NCBI GenBank assembly: GCA_022829145.1
Contig: CM040763.1
Location: 10,401,141 to 10,465,140 of the forward strand
Direction of reading: 5' to 3'
DNA: 64,000 nucleotides
From: Albula goreensis
Taxonomy: Eukaryota; Chordata; Actinopteri; Albuliformes; Albulidae
Shown here: one piece after another, positions 1 to 11,009 of the stretch
Layout: every line of letters starts with the position of its first letter
How positions within the stretch are numbered: position 1 is the first letter of the stretch
Made by a program: the position numbers and the translations under genes
The notes under the pieces: model-generated
The model's input: the letters and a program-made list of their open reading frames with translations, nothing else
What the model was told of the DNA's origin: nothing
Database searches by the model: none

Positions 1-218
1 GCAATGGCAGAGCAACCCCTAAAAACAAATTGGCTCTGGATGGAAGATGATGCCAGTAATTAGCTGGTGCTGTAGTGATGGATTTATCACTTGCTTAAAA
101 ATTCAGGGAAATTATGGTGGTTGATTAGACAAGACACACAGCTGGGAACACTCTCTGATTCTGACTGCGAGAACAGCAGGGGTAACAACATACAACTGCC
201 TGTCACTTCTAATCTTCC

Positions 219-257
219 CAATCTGATTGGATGAGCATATCTGGGAATCTGATTGGA
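219..257. repeat. Short direct repeat (aatctgattggatga, twice)
   Basis: The 15-base word occurs twice, 27 bp apart, followed shortly by three TTAGG units near 293-308. It is a minor local duplication. Confidence 0.8.
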
Positions 258-496
258 TGACACTCTTATGTTACTTTTATGTGCTATTTTAAGTTAGGTT
301 AGGTTAGGTAATGCATGTTGTACACTGCATACCAAATTGCAGATATTTCCAAAGGATTTTTTTTTATAAGACAACTATCAAATTTCAAATTTTGATTCTT
401 GCAATTGTATTCCCTGAAGTATATGTTAATATATGCCATCACAAGATGAATCAATTTACTTAACTCTTAATTGAATCAAAAATGTAAGAGTAAAAA

Positions 497-520
497 GCCA
501 ATTAAAAAGCCAATTAACTT
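497..520. repeat. 12-bp tandem duplication
   Basis: aaaaagccaatt is present twice in a row in A+T-rich DNA. There is no functional indication. Confidence 0.75.
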
Positions 521-884
521 GGGAGAATTTCTCAGTGTTAAATAAAACATAGGCATTAAATGATAATTTACTGTAAGCCATGAAAGATTAAGACATGGGA
601 AAACAAGACCTGACAAACAGGGGTGGGCGGGGATGGTGCTGTCCAATGCCCACCCCATCAAGAGAATGCAGGGGTGATATCAAGTTCACAGGCAACGCTG
701 AAAAGAACAAACTTAATACAGCAGAGCATCACCGACCCAGGGCTTGCCATATTGATCAGTTGATTAGTTTGTGTCTCGCGGGGTGTGCTAAGGTCTCAGG
801 TAGAGGAGGCAGACTGGGCAGATGGCCTTAATTAATCCACGCATCAGGAGGGGCTCTCAGTCAGGACTGATGTTCTCCTCCTCC

Positions 885-1035
885 CGCAGACGGCAGCTGG
901 AGGCCACTGGAGCGTGACCCCGCGTCTGTGCCAGAGCCGTTCCGCCCTCGGCTCTCTCCGTGCGCTGATAAGGCCCCCTGGCCCTCCCCGTGACACGCGC
1001 TCAGGGCGGGAATTAAAGTTTGATCACTGGACTGG
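885..1035. other. GC-rich, CpG-containing island-like stretch, possible conserved element
   Basis: This block is distinctly GC-rich. On the plus strand it starts with an acceptor-like ctcctcctcccgcag (876-890) and stays open for about 65 codons in one frame (TAAGGHWSVTPRLCQSRS...). No protein family is recognised and no donor fits well, so I read it as a conserved non-coding or CpG-rich element rather than an exon. Confidence 0.25.
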
Positions 1036-1309
1036 GCGAAGGCGAGGAGCTGTGTTCTGCAAGACTGGACACTGGAGAATTTGAGAGACGGCAGAGGAGG
1101 GGAAAAAAATAGATTATCCCTCTCTCTCTCTGCCCCTTTTCCACAGGCACTGGCTGTTGTCTTCTCTTTTAATAAAGATCAACTGAAACAAGCAGCATTG
1201 CCTGCAGTTACAGTTATCTTCAGTACAAAAAAAGGGATTTATCTTTTTTACGATCCTTGATTATCACGCCTTTTTTTCTAGAGTGCGGATAATTTTGTGA
1301 TCAATGCGT

Positions 1310-1580
1310 TTAAGTGACAAGGAGCGATAAATAATCATTGGTATCCAAAGCTTGCTATTTGCATATATAAAAACACTGGCTTACAGACACCAACCGATGA
1401 ACAGTCCCTATTTAGCAGTAAAATGCCATTTATAAATGCTAAATTTGTCCTCCTGACAGCTTTGTCTATAATTAGCAGGATGTTGACAAATATTGCTGGT
1501 TGTTTGCCGAAGGCTAATTAAGAAATGATTTGACTCAAAAGGGTAATTGCTTGATGTAATTAGTTAACTGCTGTTGAAAT
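1310..1580. promoter_or_regulatory. Conserved non-coding element candidate
   Basis: This high-complexity A+T-rich stretch is dense in homeodomain-type and octamer-like words (tatttgcatat, cataattagcagga, ggctaattaagaaatga, gtaattagttaac) and contains gacaaatattgctggttg. The texture resembles vertebrate developmental enhancers. This is pattern recognition only. Confidence 0.25.
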
Positions 1581-4500
1581 GATTTTACAAGCAGCATTAT
1601 TCCCCTTTAGACTCTTTATTACAAAAAGGCAATAAAAATCTTAACTTTGTGATTACAATTATTCCCCAAAAACCTGTCTCAAACTAGACTGCATGCAGCA
1701 TACTCAATGTACTGTAGGACTGAACTTGACTTTGACTCTTTTCTTTTAGTTAAGTGGAAATTGGAGCCAGATTAATGGATAAGAGGTCAGTCCAAAACGT
1801 TACAGGACTTTTGCCAGTGAGAATGCCCTTCTGGAGAGTTTCTAATTTCCTAAGTTCTCTGAGTGTCTGTGCTACAAAGCTCTGTGCCTACCTTTGCTTT
1901 GCCTCATCTTGCTGTAATTAATCAACACCTCTCCTGCAGGGGACCCAGGCTTTTACTGCTGCTTTAAACTGGTCTTCCACAAACTTCTACCTCTATATCA
2001 CAGCCCGAGGTCAAATCCTTTATGTGAAACATTTAAACCTGTTAGACACCTCCCTCTGTCCACTGGGAACTTTTAAAGCATCAATGGTAAATATTCTGAG
2101 ATTTTTTTTAGTATGGTTAGCAATATGTTGTTAATATTAGTACGTAGAGATACATTTTCAAATTTTACCTGTACAAATTTCACCTGACCTACTGTACTTC
2201 ATTTCAAATATATAGGTTTGCCACATGCAGCGCATTTAATATATCAGGGAATTTGGTTCAGTTTAAAAAATAGATAATAATCACTTCATGAGAGATTCAT
2301 TTTTCTACAGTAGAGAATGTGTGTGCTGATGGCATCTCCCAATTAAGAACTAGACTAGAAAAGTAGAAAAACTGAATATAATTAGAACTATACAGAACAT
2401 GTACACTGAAACTTACTTTAGAAACTTTAAAGTAGAGCAGTTCACTTTGAAACTTCACTTGAAGATACATTGGGTCTGAAATACAGAGACTATAGCAGCC
2501 AGGGTGCTCATATTTTTTCTTAGCATTAATTATTGAATTATGAATATAAACATCCCATGACATTACATGTCTAGCTTCACATCAAGTTTAGCAAACTTTC
2601 AAAACAGCAATTATACAATATATATTTTTAAATGTATTCAAAGTTATACCTCTCTAGGGTTTCCATTTAGTTTCATATGCTTTAAATGCAAGGCTTACAT
2701 GTATATGCTCTTTCTGTAAGGGATTTGTGATATTCAATATTACAAATAATTTGGACTGTTATTTTTTAATCAAAAATGCAAGAATTATTAAATTTGCATA
2801 CACACTGGGGATACATCTTTGTAGCTATTATGATACTGATGCCAGATTTTACATAACATACAGACCTGGGGAGATGATGTGTTATCAGGGTTTCTTACAC
2901 ACACTGGCACATGGTCATGCAGATTAGACAGCATATATGTATGAGTGCCCAGAGCTGAGGGATGATATGCCCATTTCTTCACCTGTACTCCCCATGGCAA
3001 AATGGAAATTTGTCCAGCAGGTGGCGATGTGAGCTCAGATAAACCACAGTTTTGGATTGAGGAGCAAGAGGGCAGATTGTGGTTATGAGAACTGGGGAAA
3101 GCCAATGGTTTAAGGCAATGACCATCACTGGGAAGAGCTGTGGTAAAGTAGGTTCTGTCCTGCGTAAATCATCTCAATTTCATTCATGCTGTGGTAGATC
3201 TGTGCAAAAGATCTGCCGTCCCTCTTGATCAGTCATTTTGCAAATGAGCTTTGATCCAAAATGGTATATCGCTTTTCATCTTGTAACGGGCATTAAGATC
3301 TAAATTACGTCTGCTCTATTCTCCTACATTCCATGCATAATGAATTGAGCAGGTACTGTGGCGGCTGTTTAAAAATGGATTCAAAGGCCTTTGTTGAATT
3401 CTTTAGCATGAGGAACTAACCGCATATACCTCATTAAGAGATCTTTATACCTGGCATCTGTCTCATTGAGACTGCCATAGTATGGAACAGCAAGCAAGGA
3501 CTGCTTGAAAAAAAAAAAAACTAGAACTTTACTGAGTTTCTGGATTTTAGAAATGAACAGGCAAATCAGCAAATTGACTGTACAACGTATTTGCCATCAT
3601 CTGACAACCATGCACAAACCACTTAAGGTTCCCTGCAGAGACAGAAAAAGCCGACTTAACTTTGCCGGCAAACTTCTCTGCAGTTTCTCGGCTTGACTGC
3701 GGCGTGTACAGGGGTATGGGCAGGCTGCTTCCTGAGCTCAGCGTCGGGAAATGGGAGACAGGCAGAGCCTAAGCTCTGTGTTTGCGGGAAATCGTCTGAA
3801 ATGGGCGAAAGCTCTGCTGATAAAGCCGCGCTCTTGATGCTTGGCCAAGCGTTGTGTTGTCAGGCCACCAAATCCTGCAGATGGTGAATGGTAACATGCT
3901 GGAGTACCGTGGTCCAAGCAAGCCTGGGGGATAACACAGAGCCAGCAGCTCTGGCTTCTGGAACACACACCTAGGGCTAACGGTGAGCGCGCAGGACAGC
4001 TGGATTAGCAGGGAACGCACCAGCAGAGGTGTGAGTGAGACCTGCATCACGTCTTTACCGCTTGAACGGAGAGACTAATTTCTTTTTATCATGTCTTAAG
4101 TCTGGCGCTCCATGAGTCAATGCAGTTTTGGCACTGTGTGACAGGGTAGTGCTTGCCCTGGAAAAGACAAAATGTACTTTTAAGGGCCTTGAAATTCATT
4201 TTATCCATATACAATATATGTGCCATATTCCATTGTGATGTGGCAGAGCAGAATCTACTCATTAAAAAAACAGGTTTTCTCTTAGCAAAAACTAGGGGAG
4301 GAAAAATAAAGACAAAACAGAGACAAAAAATACATAAAAATACGTCAAGCAGTCCAAAAGATACCTTAATCGTCATCAAGTCTGCATGTGTATGAGGCTA
4401 ATCTAAAGAAAAAAAATATATATTAATTTGAACAAAATAATCTCCAGTTGGAAATGAAACATCGCATCTCCCAAAAGAAACACCTGGATCCAGACATCAG

Positions 4501-5639
4501 ACAGCCAATCACGGAAATTATTATTGCAAAGCTGAGGTGTTTCATTTAGATGGTTTCTGGAGTCAAACTATAGGACTGTCACTATCTTGCAAGGAAACCT
4601 TACTGTAAGATGTTGTGTACATAAACTTGTTTTGCTACCAAAACTGATATGCAGCAGTGACATATAGTATACTGAGCCATTTCAGAGACACAAAATGCAC
4701 AGTACAGTGTTGCGCCTTATTAAGGGGAGCTCATTTTGTCATATCCAACAAGAGGACAAAATAATGAAGGAGCCATCAACATTTGTATCACTTCTGAGCT
4801 GAATCTAGGGCAGTGATGACTGTCTTGTAATGATGACATGAGATCTTATAAGGCCGGAATACAAGAATGCAAAAAATTGTCAATAATTGACTCTGAAAAC
4901 ATTAGCCAATCATGTTTAGAAATTTAAAATAAAAAATTGTTAATCAGGTGTAATGACACACTGGGGGCCTCATTTTGACAACAGAAACAGGATTGTCAAA
5001 CACAAGCCACAATTTATGGCCACTGATGAAAAAGAGGCTTGTCTGAATTAATTTTCATATTTTATCAGTGTAGAAACAAGGGGTAAGTAGGCCGATAATA
5101 GGTCTTTAATGAGTGGAAGATGTGACTGAACACTGCTTGCCACATGTTCTGAATGATTTGAGAGTTTGTGCCACCATCATGGCACATACTTATTCATCTG
5201 TGCAGCTTGTGCAATGACTGTCCTCAGTCACCATCACTTGCACTTCCACTTTGCTTTGTCTTAGTCCCACAATATTTACCCTGAGGGTGAAAGCTTCACC
5301 AGCTGGATATGGCACTACATGAGACAAAAACAATCTCAGAACTCACAGAAGGTTAAGTTATAAAGGGTCACCTGACCTAGGATGTTGACTGTCTCAGCTG
5401 TAGGTAAAATGTAAGGTGTCTTTAATGGCTAGCTTTGGACTCGTAGCACACATTTTATTCACAAGGCGATGCCTCTGGAAGACTGAAGAGCCCGGATGAG
5501 TTTAACTATGTAATCATGCCGATGGTGAACTTCTAACACAAACTCTGATGGAAGTAGCCACATATGTGACTCCTCTGATTCTTATAAATATATTATGAAC
5601 ATCTAATCACATGTACTAAGGTTAGCATGCCTTAAGTTC
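1581..5639. other. Intronic DNA, no gene seen
   Basis: This is mixed-complexity intronic sequence with a poly-A run near 3508-3520 and a moderately GC-rich patch at 3690-4020. Open frames overlap each other in all directions and none has splice-site or family support. Confidence 0.6.
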
Positions 5640-5875
5640 AGAACCCTGCAAGTGTCTGGTTGGCCTACTATTTTTCCCCAGCTGGGCGGAGCCAGTTGTT
5701 GACTTGTTAATGTGGACCTATGGCCATAGCTAGTAACTGAGGGAGTCAACCTCCCTGCAGTGGGATCACCCCGGGCACCACCTGAAGGCCCAAAGACAGG
5801 CACTCTTGAGTGCCAGAACTCAGTAATGAGTGAGCAAACACATGGTGTCGAAGAGACTTTAGAGTCCATGCTTTT
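5640..5875 (-). mobile_element. SINE-like interspersed repeat copy, inverted relative to the 36.2-kb copy
   Basis: On the minus strand this holds gttgactccctcagttacta then gctatggccataggtccaca, then ggctccgcccagctgggg, all ending around 5680. It shares the gttactagctatggcc...aggtccacatt core with the plus-strand copy at 36.2 kb. GC content is above its surroundings, and the sequence has tRNA-like promoter spacing but no clear A box. Confidence 0.5.
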
Positions 5876-6419
5876 CTAGACACTACAGTTGAGTCTTATC
5901 TTGATTTGTGGGTGGTACATGAAAAATAAGGTATTCACATACCTGTGAGTTCATGGCATACTTGCATTAGGAACAAAAATGATCTTCAAAGCAACAGCTA
6001 AGGGCAAGGAACATGACAAATGAGTTACAAACTTTTTCTGGAAGCCTGCAACATATCTCTGTTACAACCCACAACAGTGCAGCTTGTTCCTGCATTCAGT
6101 CACTGCTTTACACCACATAAGCGCCAGCCAAAGAAGTGTTCCTGTCTTTGACACACCCACTCAATGCAAGCACTTACAAAAACAAGGAGGGGATTAGCCA
6201 CCTTGGAGCAACCCTTACTTTTTCACCATCTGTGCACATTTTCCTGTAACAGTCTCTGTAATAATGGTACTTTCAAAGCACCCACATTTGCCCACCGCAA
6301 TGGTTTCTCTTGCCCTGGAGTCATAATTTTGTCTCTTTTAAAAGGTCAGATGGTTCTCTGCCCGGTAAATACAACTTCATATCACCATTTTACACCACTG
6401 GACTGATAGGACATATTTA

Positions 6420-6600
6420 TTCATGATACTAATGAGTAGCATTTATTCTGTGCTTAACCCATTGAAACAAAGTAACCTTCATCTCAATAATTAATAGGCA
6501 GGAATTAATTAACCTTAAAATGATTGATGCGTATGTAGCCATGCATTATCTAGTTAATTAATCAGCCTCACTACATAATGTTTGATTGCAAATTATTATC
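6420..6600. promoter_or_regulatory. Conserved non-coding element candidate (TAAT-rich)
   Basis: ctcaataattaataggcagg, aattaattaaccttaaaatg, attgatgcg and agttaattaatcagcctcac give a dense run of TAAT/ATTA homeodomain cores in otherwise non-repetitive DNA. Confidence 0.25.
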
Positions 6601-7099
6601 TTTAAATATGAAAATATATTTGACGTAGTGACAGTTTCAATGCCTTTTTGCTGTACTGATAATGTAATTTTCCTAAACTGTATACACAAGAAATGCAATG
6701 CAGCAAATGCACTCTGGAAGACCAGGAACCATATAGAAGGGCTTTACAGATACAAAAACACTGGGATAATAGCAGCAGAAAAAGGTCAGATTTACAGAGA
6801 TGAAATACAGACCGCAGAAATGGTTTCATGTCAGACATGTGATTTACAGGAGAACCATGTCCATACATGAATAGGCCATCAATTACAGCTGAATTTCACA
6901 TTAGTCACATAAAATTATTGGCTACACTGACACAACTAAGACATCATAGATGCATAATGTCAGAAGTATGATTTAAAATAAATACTGAAATGCATAACTT
7001 GTATTTGATTATTATGGTGACTATCATGGATCGTTTTATGGAAACATTCTGCAGATATAAAAATGTACAGCCTTGTCTGACAGTGTTTCGGATGCATTG

Positions 7100-7385
7100 T
7101 TAAGAGGGAGGATCAAAGACCCTCTGGGATGAATAAGGCGAGTGGCTTGATTTAGAAATCCTGTCCATCTGGGTGAGGGGAAGCACCCGGCAGCATGGGA
7201 AAGTTCATATCCTGCTTGGCTTGGAGCTCCTGACCACTGCAAGGCTTAGCAGGCCAGGCCTGGACAAGCCACAGGCAGCAGGAGGTACCCAGAGCCAGGG
7301 CCTCTGGGCCAGAAGCACAGCGTGAGGCCGGAGTGGAGGTTTCAGGAACCTTACACACGCTGGCCGTTTCCAACACTTAGCGTTT
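7100..7385. other. GC-rich patch, unexplained
   Basis: Two overlapping minus-strand open frames (68 and 74 codons) cross a GC-rich stretch containing ccaggcctggacaagccaca and ccagggcctctgggccagaa. Neither resembles the expected next galntl6 exon. The stretch is rich in short ggcct/ctggg words. It may be an old repeat or a regulatory element. Confidence 0.3.
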
Positions 7386-8087
7386 TAAAATCTAACTCTT
7401 TTCCAGGCGAGTCCACTGCTTAATGTGTTGTGTAACTGTTTGGAATTAAGTGCGTCTTATTTAAACGCTGTGCAACTGTCTCTCAGATGGCATGTTGAGT
7501 TACTGTTGCAATGAATTATTTCGGAGGATTAATACCGAGCTCGGTTGGGCGTCTCACCAATTTTTTCTTCGTGATTTCTCCTCTATGAAAGTGTTCGCCA
7601 GCGCTTGCCTCAGTAAATCAAAGACCACACTGCAGCCTGCTGCATTTTTACACCATGAAATCTCACCAAGCCAGCACAGCAATACAAAAAACAAACGCCT
7701 TTTAGAAGCTAAGACCTTCACATGAACCAAGGGTTCACAACATTACAATACTACCCTCTCAATGACAGCATGAGGAAGATCTGTGGATCCAGAAGTTAAA
7801 GTCCTTCGCTCTCTGACCTTGCTTTTTTTACAGATTGAATGCTTGGACATCATTGCCATCTGTACCTCGGGTTTCACAGCGTGAAGAGATATGAAGACCT
7901 CAGATGAACCAACCTGAATATGACTACTCACAGCACCGCACTGTTAGGGGCCTACGCTGCATGTAACACAGATTACCCGGATGGTTCTCCCTCAGCTTGT
8001 GGCTCCACAGGCTGAGAGGGAGGCTAAAGACAGGGAAGCCTGGAGGGAGAGGGGTCTTGGGGCTGCCGCAGAGGCGCTGATACTCAC

Positions 8088-8271
8088 TCGTAGGGGTCAC
8101 TGGGGTCAGCACTCTGCAGCTCTGGAGGGATGGGAATACGCTTGTAGTACATCTCCCAGTCAAAGGCGCCCCTCATGGCGTCCCCCGCCTGCGCCTCGTA
8201 CCCAAAGTGGTTGTGGTCGATGACGTCGATCATGGGGCACACGATGGTCTTGGAGTTTTGGGCGATCTGGT
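8088..8271 (-). CDS. galntl6: Internal coding exon of the same GalNAc-transferase, downstream of exon 9852-10037
   Basis: This 184-bp exon encodes 60 full codons: [18 protein letters not shown], then [20 protein letters not shown], then [14 protein letters not shown] and a final SADPSDPY. This is the family's catalytic-domain segment just before the GGLFAVDRKWFWELGG / WGGE motif, which must lie in the next exon and was not found between 1 and 8087. The minus-strand acceptor is gtctgtctccaacag above 8271 and the donor is GA|gtgagtatc below 8088. It starts with the last two bases of Asp and ends with two bases of a Glu/Asp codon. HNHFGYEAQ matches my memory of GALNTL6, whereas GALNT10 has HDDFRYETQ, so I use this symbol with moderate certainty. 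In mammals GALNTL6 spans a very large interval, which fits the long flanking non-coding DNA. Orthology should be confirmed by alignment. Confidence 0.93.
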
Positions 8272-9851
8272 CTGTTGGAGACAGACGACAGAGGGGGGTG
8301 GTGGGAGAGTGAGAGCAATGTGGGCAGAAGCGGGGCCCATCCATCACTATGGCCCTGTGGGGGACAGGGTACGGCGGGCTAGTACTGGTGCGGGCCCCGC
8401 AGGAGCTCGCCGCGAAGGCCCCCTCCCTCCCCCATCCTCTGGCGCACCTGCCACCTGAAATTGGACCTGGTGCAGCTGGTCAGTGATTAGAAACAATTAC
8501 AGTGCTTCAAAGTAGGTTTGCTCCATCGAGGCCGGCCAAACCTCAGCCATCTATGTCTTTGTCACTCAGCGCCGCTAAGCTGTCCTAGATCTGTCACCCT
8601 CCCCTGCCTCTGTGTGTGTAAGGGAGAGCTCTGCCGGCTGCATTTCAAAGGTCTAAAAGTCTGCCCTGCATTAGATATGCACTCCTACACACGCACATAG
8701 AAAAAAGATACAGGTTTATCCAACACAACAACCAATATGTGCACACATGCAGTTATTAAAAGAAATATCTACTGACAACAGCATGGGCTACCATCTTCTG
8801 GCAAATTCATACATTTACAATGGACTGCATGGACTGCCTTCAGGAAATAGCTCAAAGAAACACATATTCAGAGTATCTATGCTGTCTTATCTATCTTTGA
8901 TAAATGGAACAAGCACATGGAAAGGTCAATAAATATTTTATTTTTTCGGTTATTTCCCAGATATTCAATTGGTAAATGAAATAAAACAACAACACCAATT
9001 ATCTATTCATTAATTAGATACAAGCTGAAATAAAGGTGGAGCCAGCTTTATAAAAGTGAGATCACTTATTATTAATTTCTTTGGCTTCAGATGCGAAAAT
9101 CTGTTCCTACATCATTGCCTTTATGATTTAGTACTCCAGTGCTGGCCCAAATCTCAGCAGAGCTGTTTGTAGAGGATGCTATGCAAGCTATGTGTTACAT
9201 ACAACTACGGTGTAGCCTTTCCAGTAATAATGCTGAAACTGATCCAAGTGGCATTTAATCAAATCCAGTTGGCACCATCCGGCAAATCTGGTACAAACTG
9301 TAAAACAACAAAGTTCTATGCTTAGGATTTCAGAGGGACACTTTTGAAACACGAGTTACCAGTTCAAATAAAATGCAATGGAATGTGACAGCAGATTTGA
9401 GAGAGTCTCACTAAACAATTGCAAAAATGTGTCCTGAGAACAAAACAGCGCAGAAACACATTTCTACAGAATAGACTACTTCATTGTAGATAAAAAGAAT
9501 TGGTAGAAGCAAGAGTAAATCTGCTTACAAACACGCTGCTCTCTGTAGAACAATCAGTTCCCTTTACCTTAGCTCTGAGCCAACTTACCAGGAACTACCA
9601 TTCCATGTAAGTTAGAAAACAAGGAATACAGAAAATGGCAGAATATAATTGTTTGTAATAATATACTGATGTCATTATAGTATTAGGAAAATATGACTGA
9701 AATGTGTCTTTACTACCAATGTCTATTTCAGTATACACTGAAGTTTGTTTATTTATTTACTAATGTATACATGCATGTCTATCTGAACGCAAGAATGTAT
9801 GTGTATATACACATATATATATTTTTATGGCTACTTTTTATTCAAGCTTAC
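8272..9851 (-). other. galntl6 intron between the two exons
   Basis: This 1,580-bp intron is bounded on the minus strand by gtaagc at 9851 and cag at 8272. The 8280-8460 end is unusually GC-rich for the window. The middle (8700-9700) is ordinary A+T-rich sequence, and a short alternating CA/TA stretch sits near 9790-9830. I see no nested gene or recognisable repeat in it. Confidence 0.85.
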
Positions 9852-10037
9852 CAAGTAAAGGTGGCAGCCAATTTACATTGGCCTCACAGTGAGAATCCAG
9901 GAAGGTCAACACTTCTCCTTTGGCTACTGTTGCTCCCAAAAGACGAGTGCGAATGAGTCCCTCTCTTTTCTTAGTCCTAACGATCCTCACCTTCGGAAAC
10001 CTCGCCAAGTATTCCTCCAGACGAGATTTGAGATGCT
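9852..10037 (-). CDS. galntl6: Internal coding exon of a polypeptide GalNAc-transferase (GALNTL6/GALNT10 type), upstream of the two exons seen
   Basis: Polypeptide N-acetylgalactosaminyltransferases are Golgi type II membrane enzymes that move GalNAc from UDP-GalNAc to Ser/Thr, starting mucin-type O-glycosylation. This 186-bp exon encodes 61 full codons of the GT-A catalytic domain. It starts [13 protein letters not shown], contains [17 protein letters not shown], and ends [17 protein letters not shown]. The DSH triplet is the family DxH metal/UDP-binding motif. Read on the minus strand, the acceptor is ctttcatttccag just above 10037 and the donor is G|gtaagc just below 9852. The exon enters after one base of a codon (N+AG, Glu if N is G) and leaves after one base (G). 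That G joins AC of exon 8088-8271 to make Asp, restoring LLDQIA. GALNTL6 is preferred over GALNT10 because of the next exon. From memory, human GALNTL6 has CEVN where this has CEAN, so galnt10 or a teleost duplicate remains possible. The family call is near certain. Confidence 0.92.
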
Positions 10038-10737
10038 CTGGAAATGAAAGACAAGAAAAAGAAAAGAGGAAGAAGAAAAAAAAACAACTGTTATCTCCAG
10101 GCATTGAACTGACTGTACATGCAGACATGTCTTCCCATTGGAATTGTAACCATGCAATTACTGAGGCTGGCAAGAAAGATAAAATAGAAGATATCTTTTA
10201 GAATCTTTAAAAAGGGAAAACATGTTTAACAGATTTAAGCTACCATATTTAATGCATTGAGTTCTATTATCTGTAATAAAAGCTTCTTTCAGGGCAGACA
10301 AGAGGACACATTTAATTGTTGTGTTAATCTAGCCTTTACACTGTTTCATTACTATCTGTGTCCCAAATTGCATTAGCCTTTAACTTCCTGTAACACTTCC
10401 CTGCAGTCAATATTTAATTGAATTGTTAAATTAGCCTCTGTGCAATAAATTGTATAATAACATTAATAAATAGTACAGAAGCTTCACAGAGCACTACCAG
10501 TGGCTCAGACATGCATTGAAGGAAGACAGGCAAGTAATACATCCAGTGGTGGGAGGCACAATATTTTTAAAGCCATGAGTCATTTGAACCAGGTGTAAAG
10601 CCAAAAACCAATGATAACTGATAAAATTATTGGTAGAAGTAAACTAATGACACTGACAGAAATGTGGCTATTCACTTTTTATACAATAAGAACTTTGCTG
10701 TTGATCAACCCAAACGTTTCCTTTGGGGAAAGTGCAG

Positions 10738-11009
10738 AGTGCGCATGCTTTAGCAAGAGAGGAGGAACAGTTTATCAATACCCATGTTGGCAATTTCCAC
10801 CGAGTTCCCTGTCAATCATTCAGCTCTTAAAGCCGAAGTTGTTATGCAGCATTGAGAGGCTCATGAATTATGCAACAGCTAAGGAGAGAAAACAAGAAAA
10901 GTTCTCTAACACTGAACGGTCCTGACACAAACTCAGACTCCTACAGCGCATGCTCCATTATTGTCATTACAGCCATGCGCAAAGGACTATGGGTCTGTTG
11001 CTTGGCAAC
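10738..11009. promoter_or_regulatory. Cluster of NRF1-like and RFX X-box-like motifs
   Basis: gcgcatgc occurs at 10741-10748 and 10946-10953, and catgcgc at 10974-10980. These CpG-containing NRF1-like half-sites sit in a CpG-poor region. A near-canonical RFX X-box, gttgcttggcaac, lies at 10997-11009, with only ggactatgggtct between it and the last NRF1-like site. Such a combination is typical of promoters, notably of ciliary genes. No transcript start or coding exon is visible beside it, so an enhancer or cryptic promoter inside the galntl6 intron is equally possible. Confidence 0.35.

Noticed and set aside
293-308. Three TTAGG units, insect-telomere-like
   Set aside because: Only three units, in vertebrate DNA whose telomere repeat is TTAGGG. 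Chance.
876-1075. Possible plus-strand exon after ctcctcctcccgcag
   Set aside because: Open for about 65 codons, but the frame is GC-bias driven, has no good donor and matches no family.
1-8087. Search for the next galntl6 exon (GGLFAVDRKWFW / WGGEQ)
   Set aside because: No stretch on the minus strand matching those conserved motifs was found, so the exon is taken to lie outside the window.
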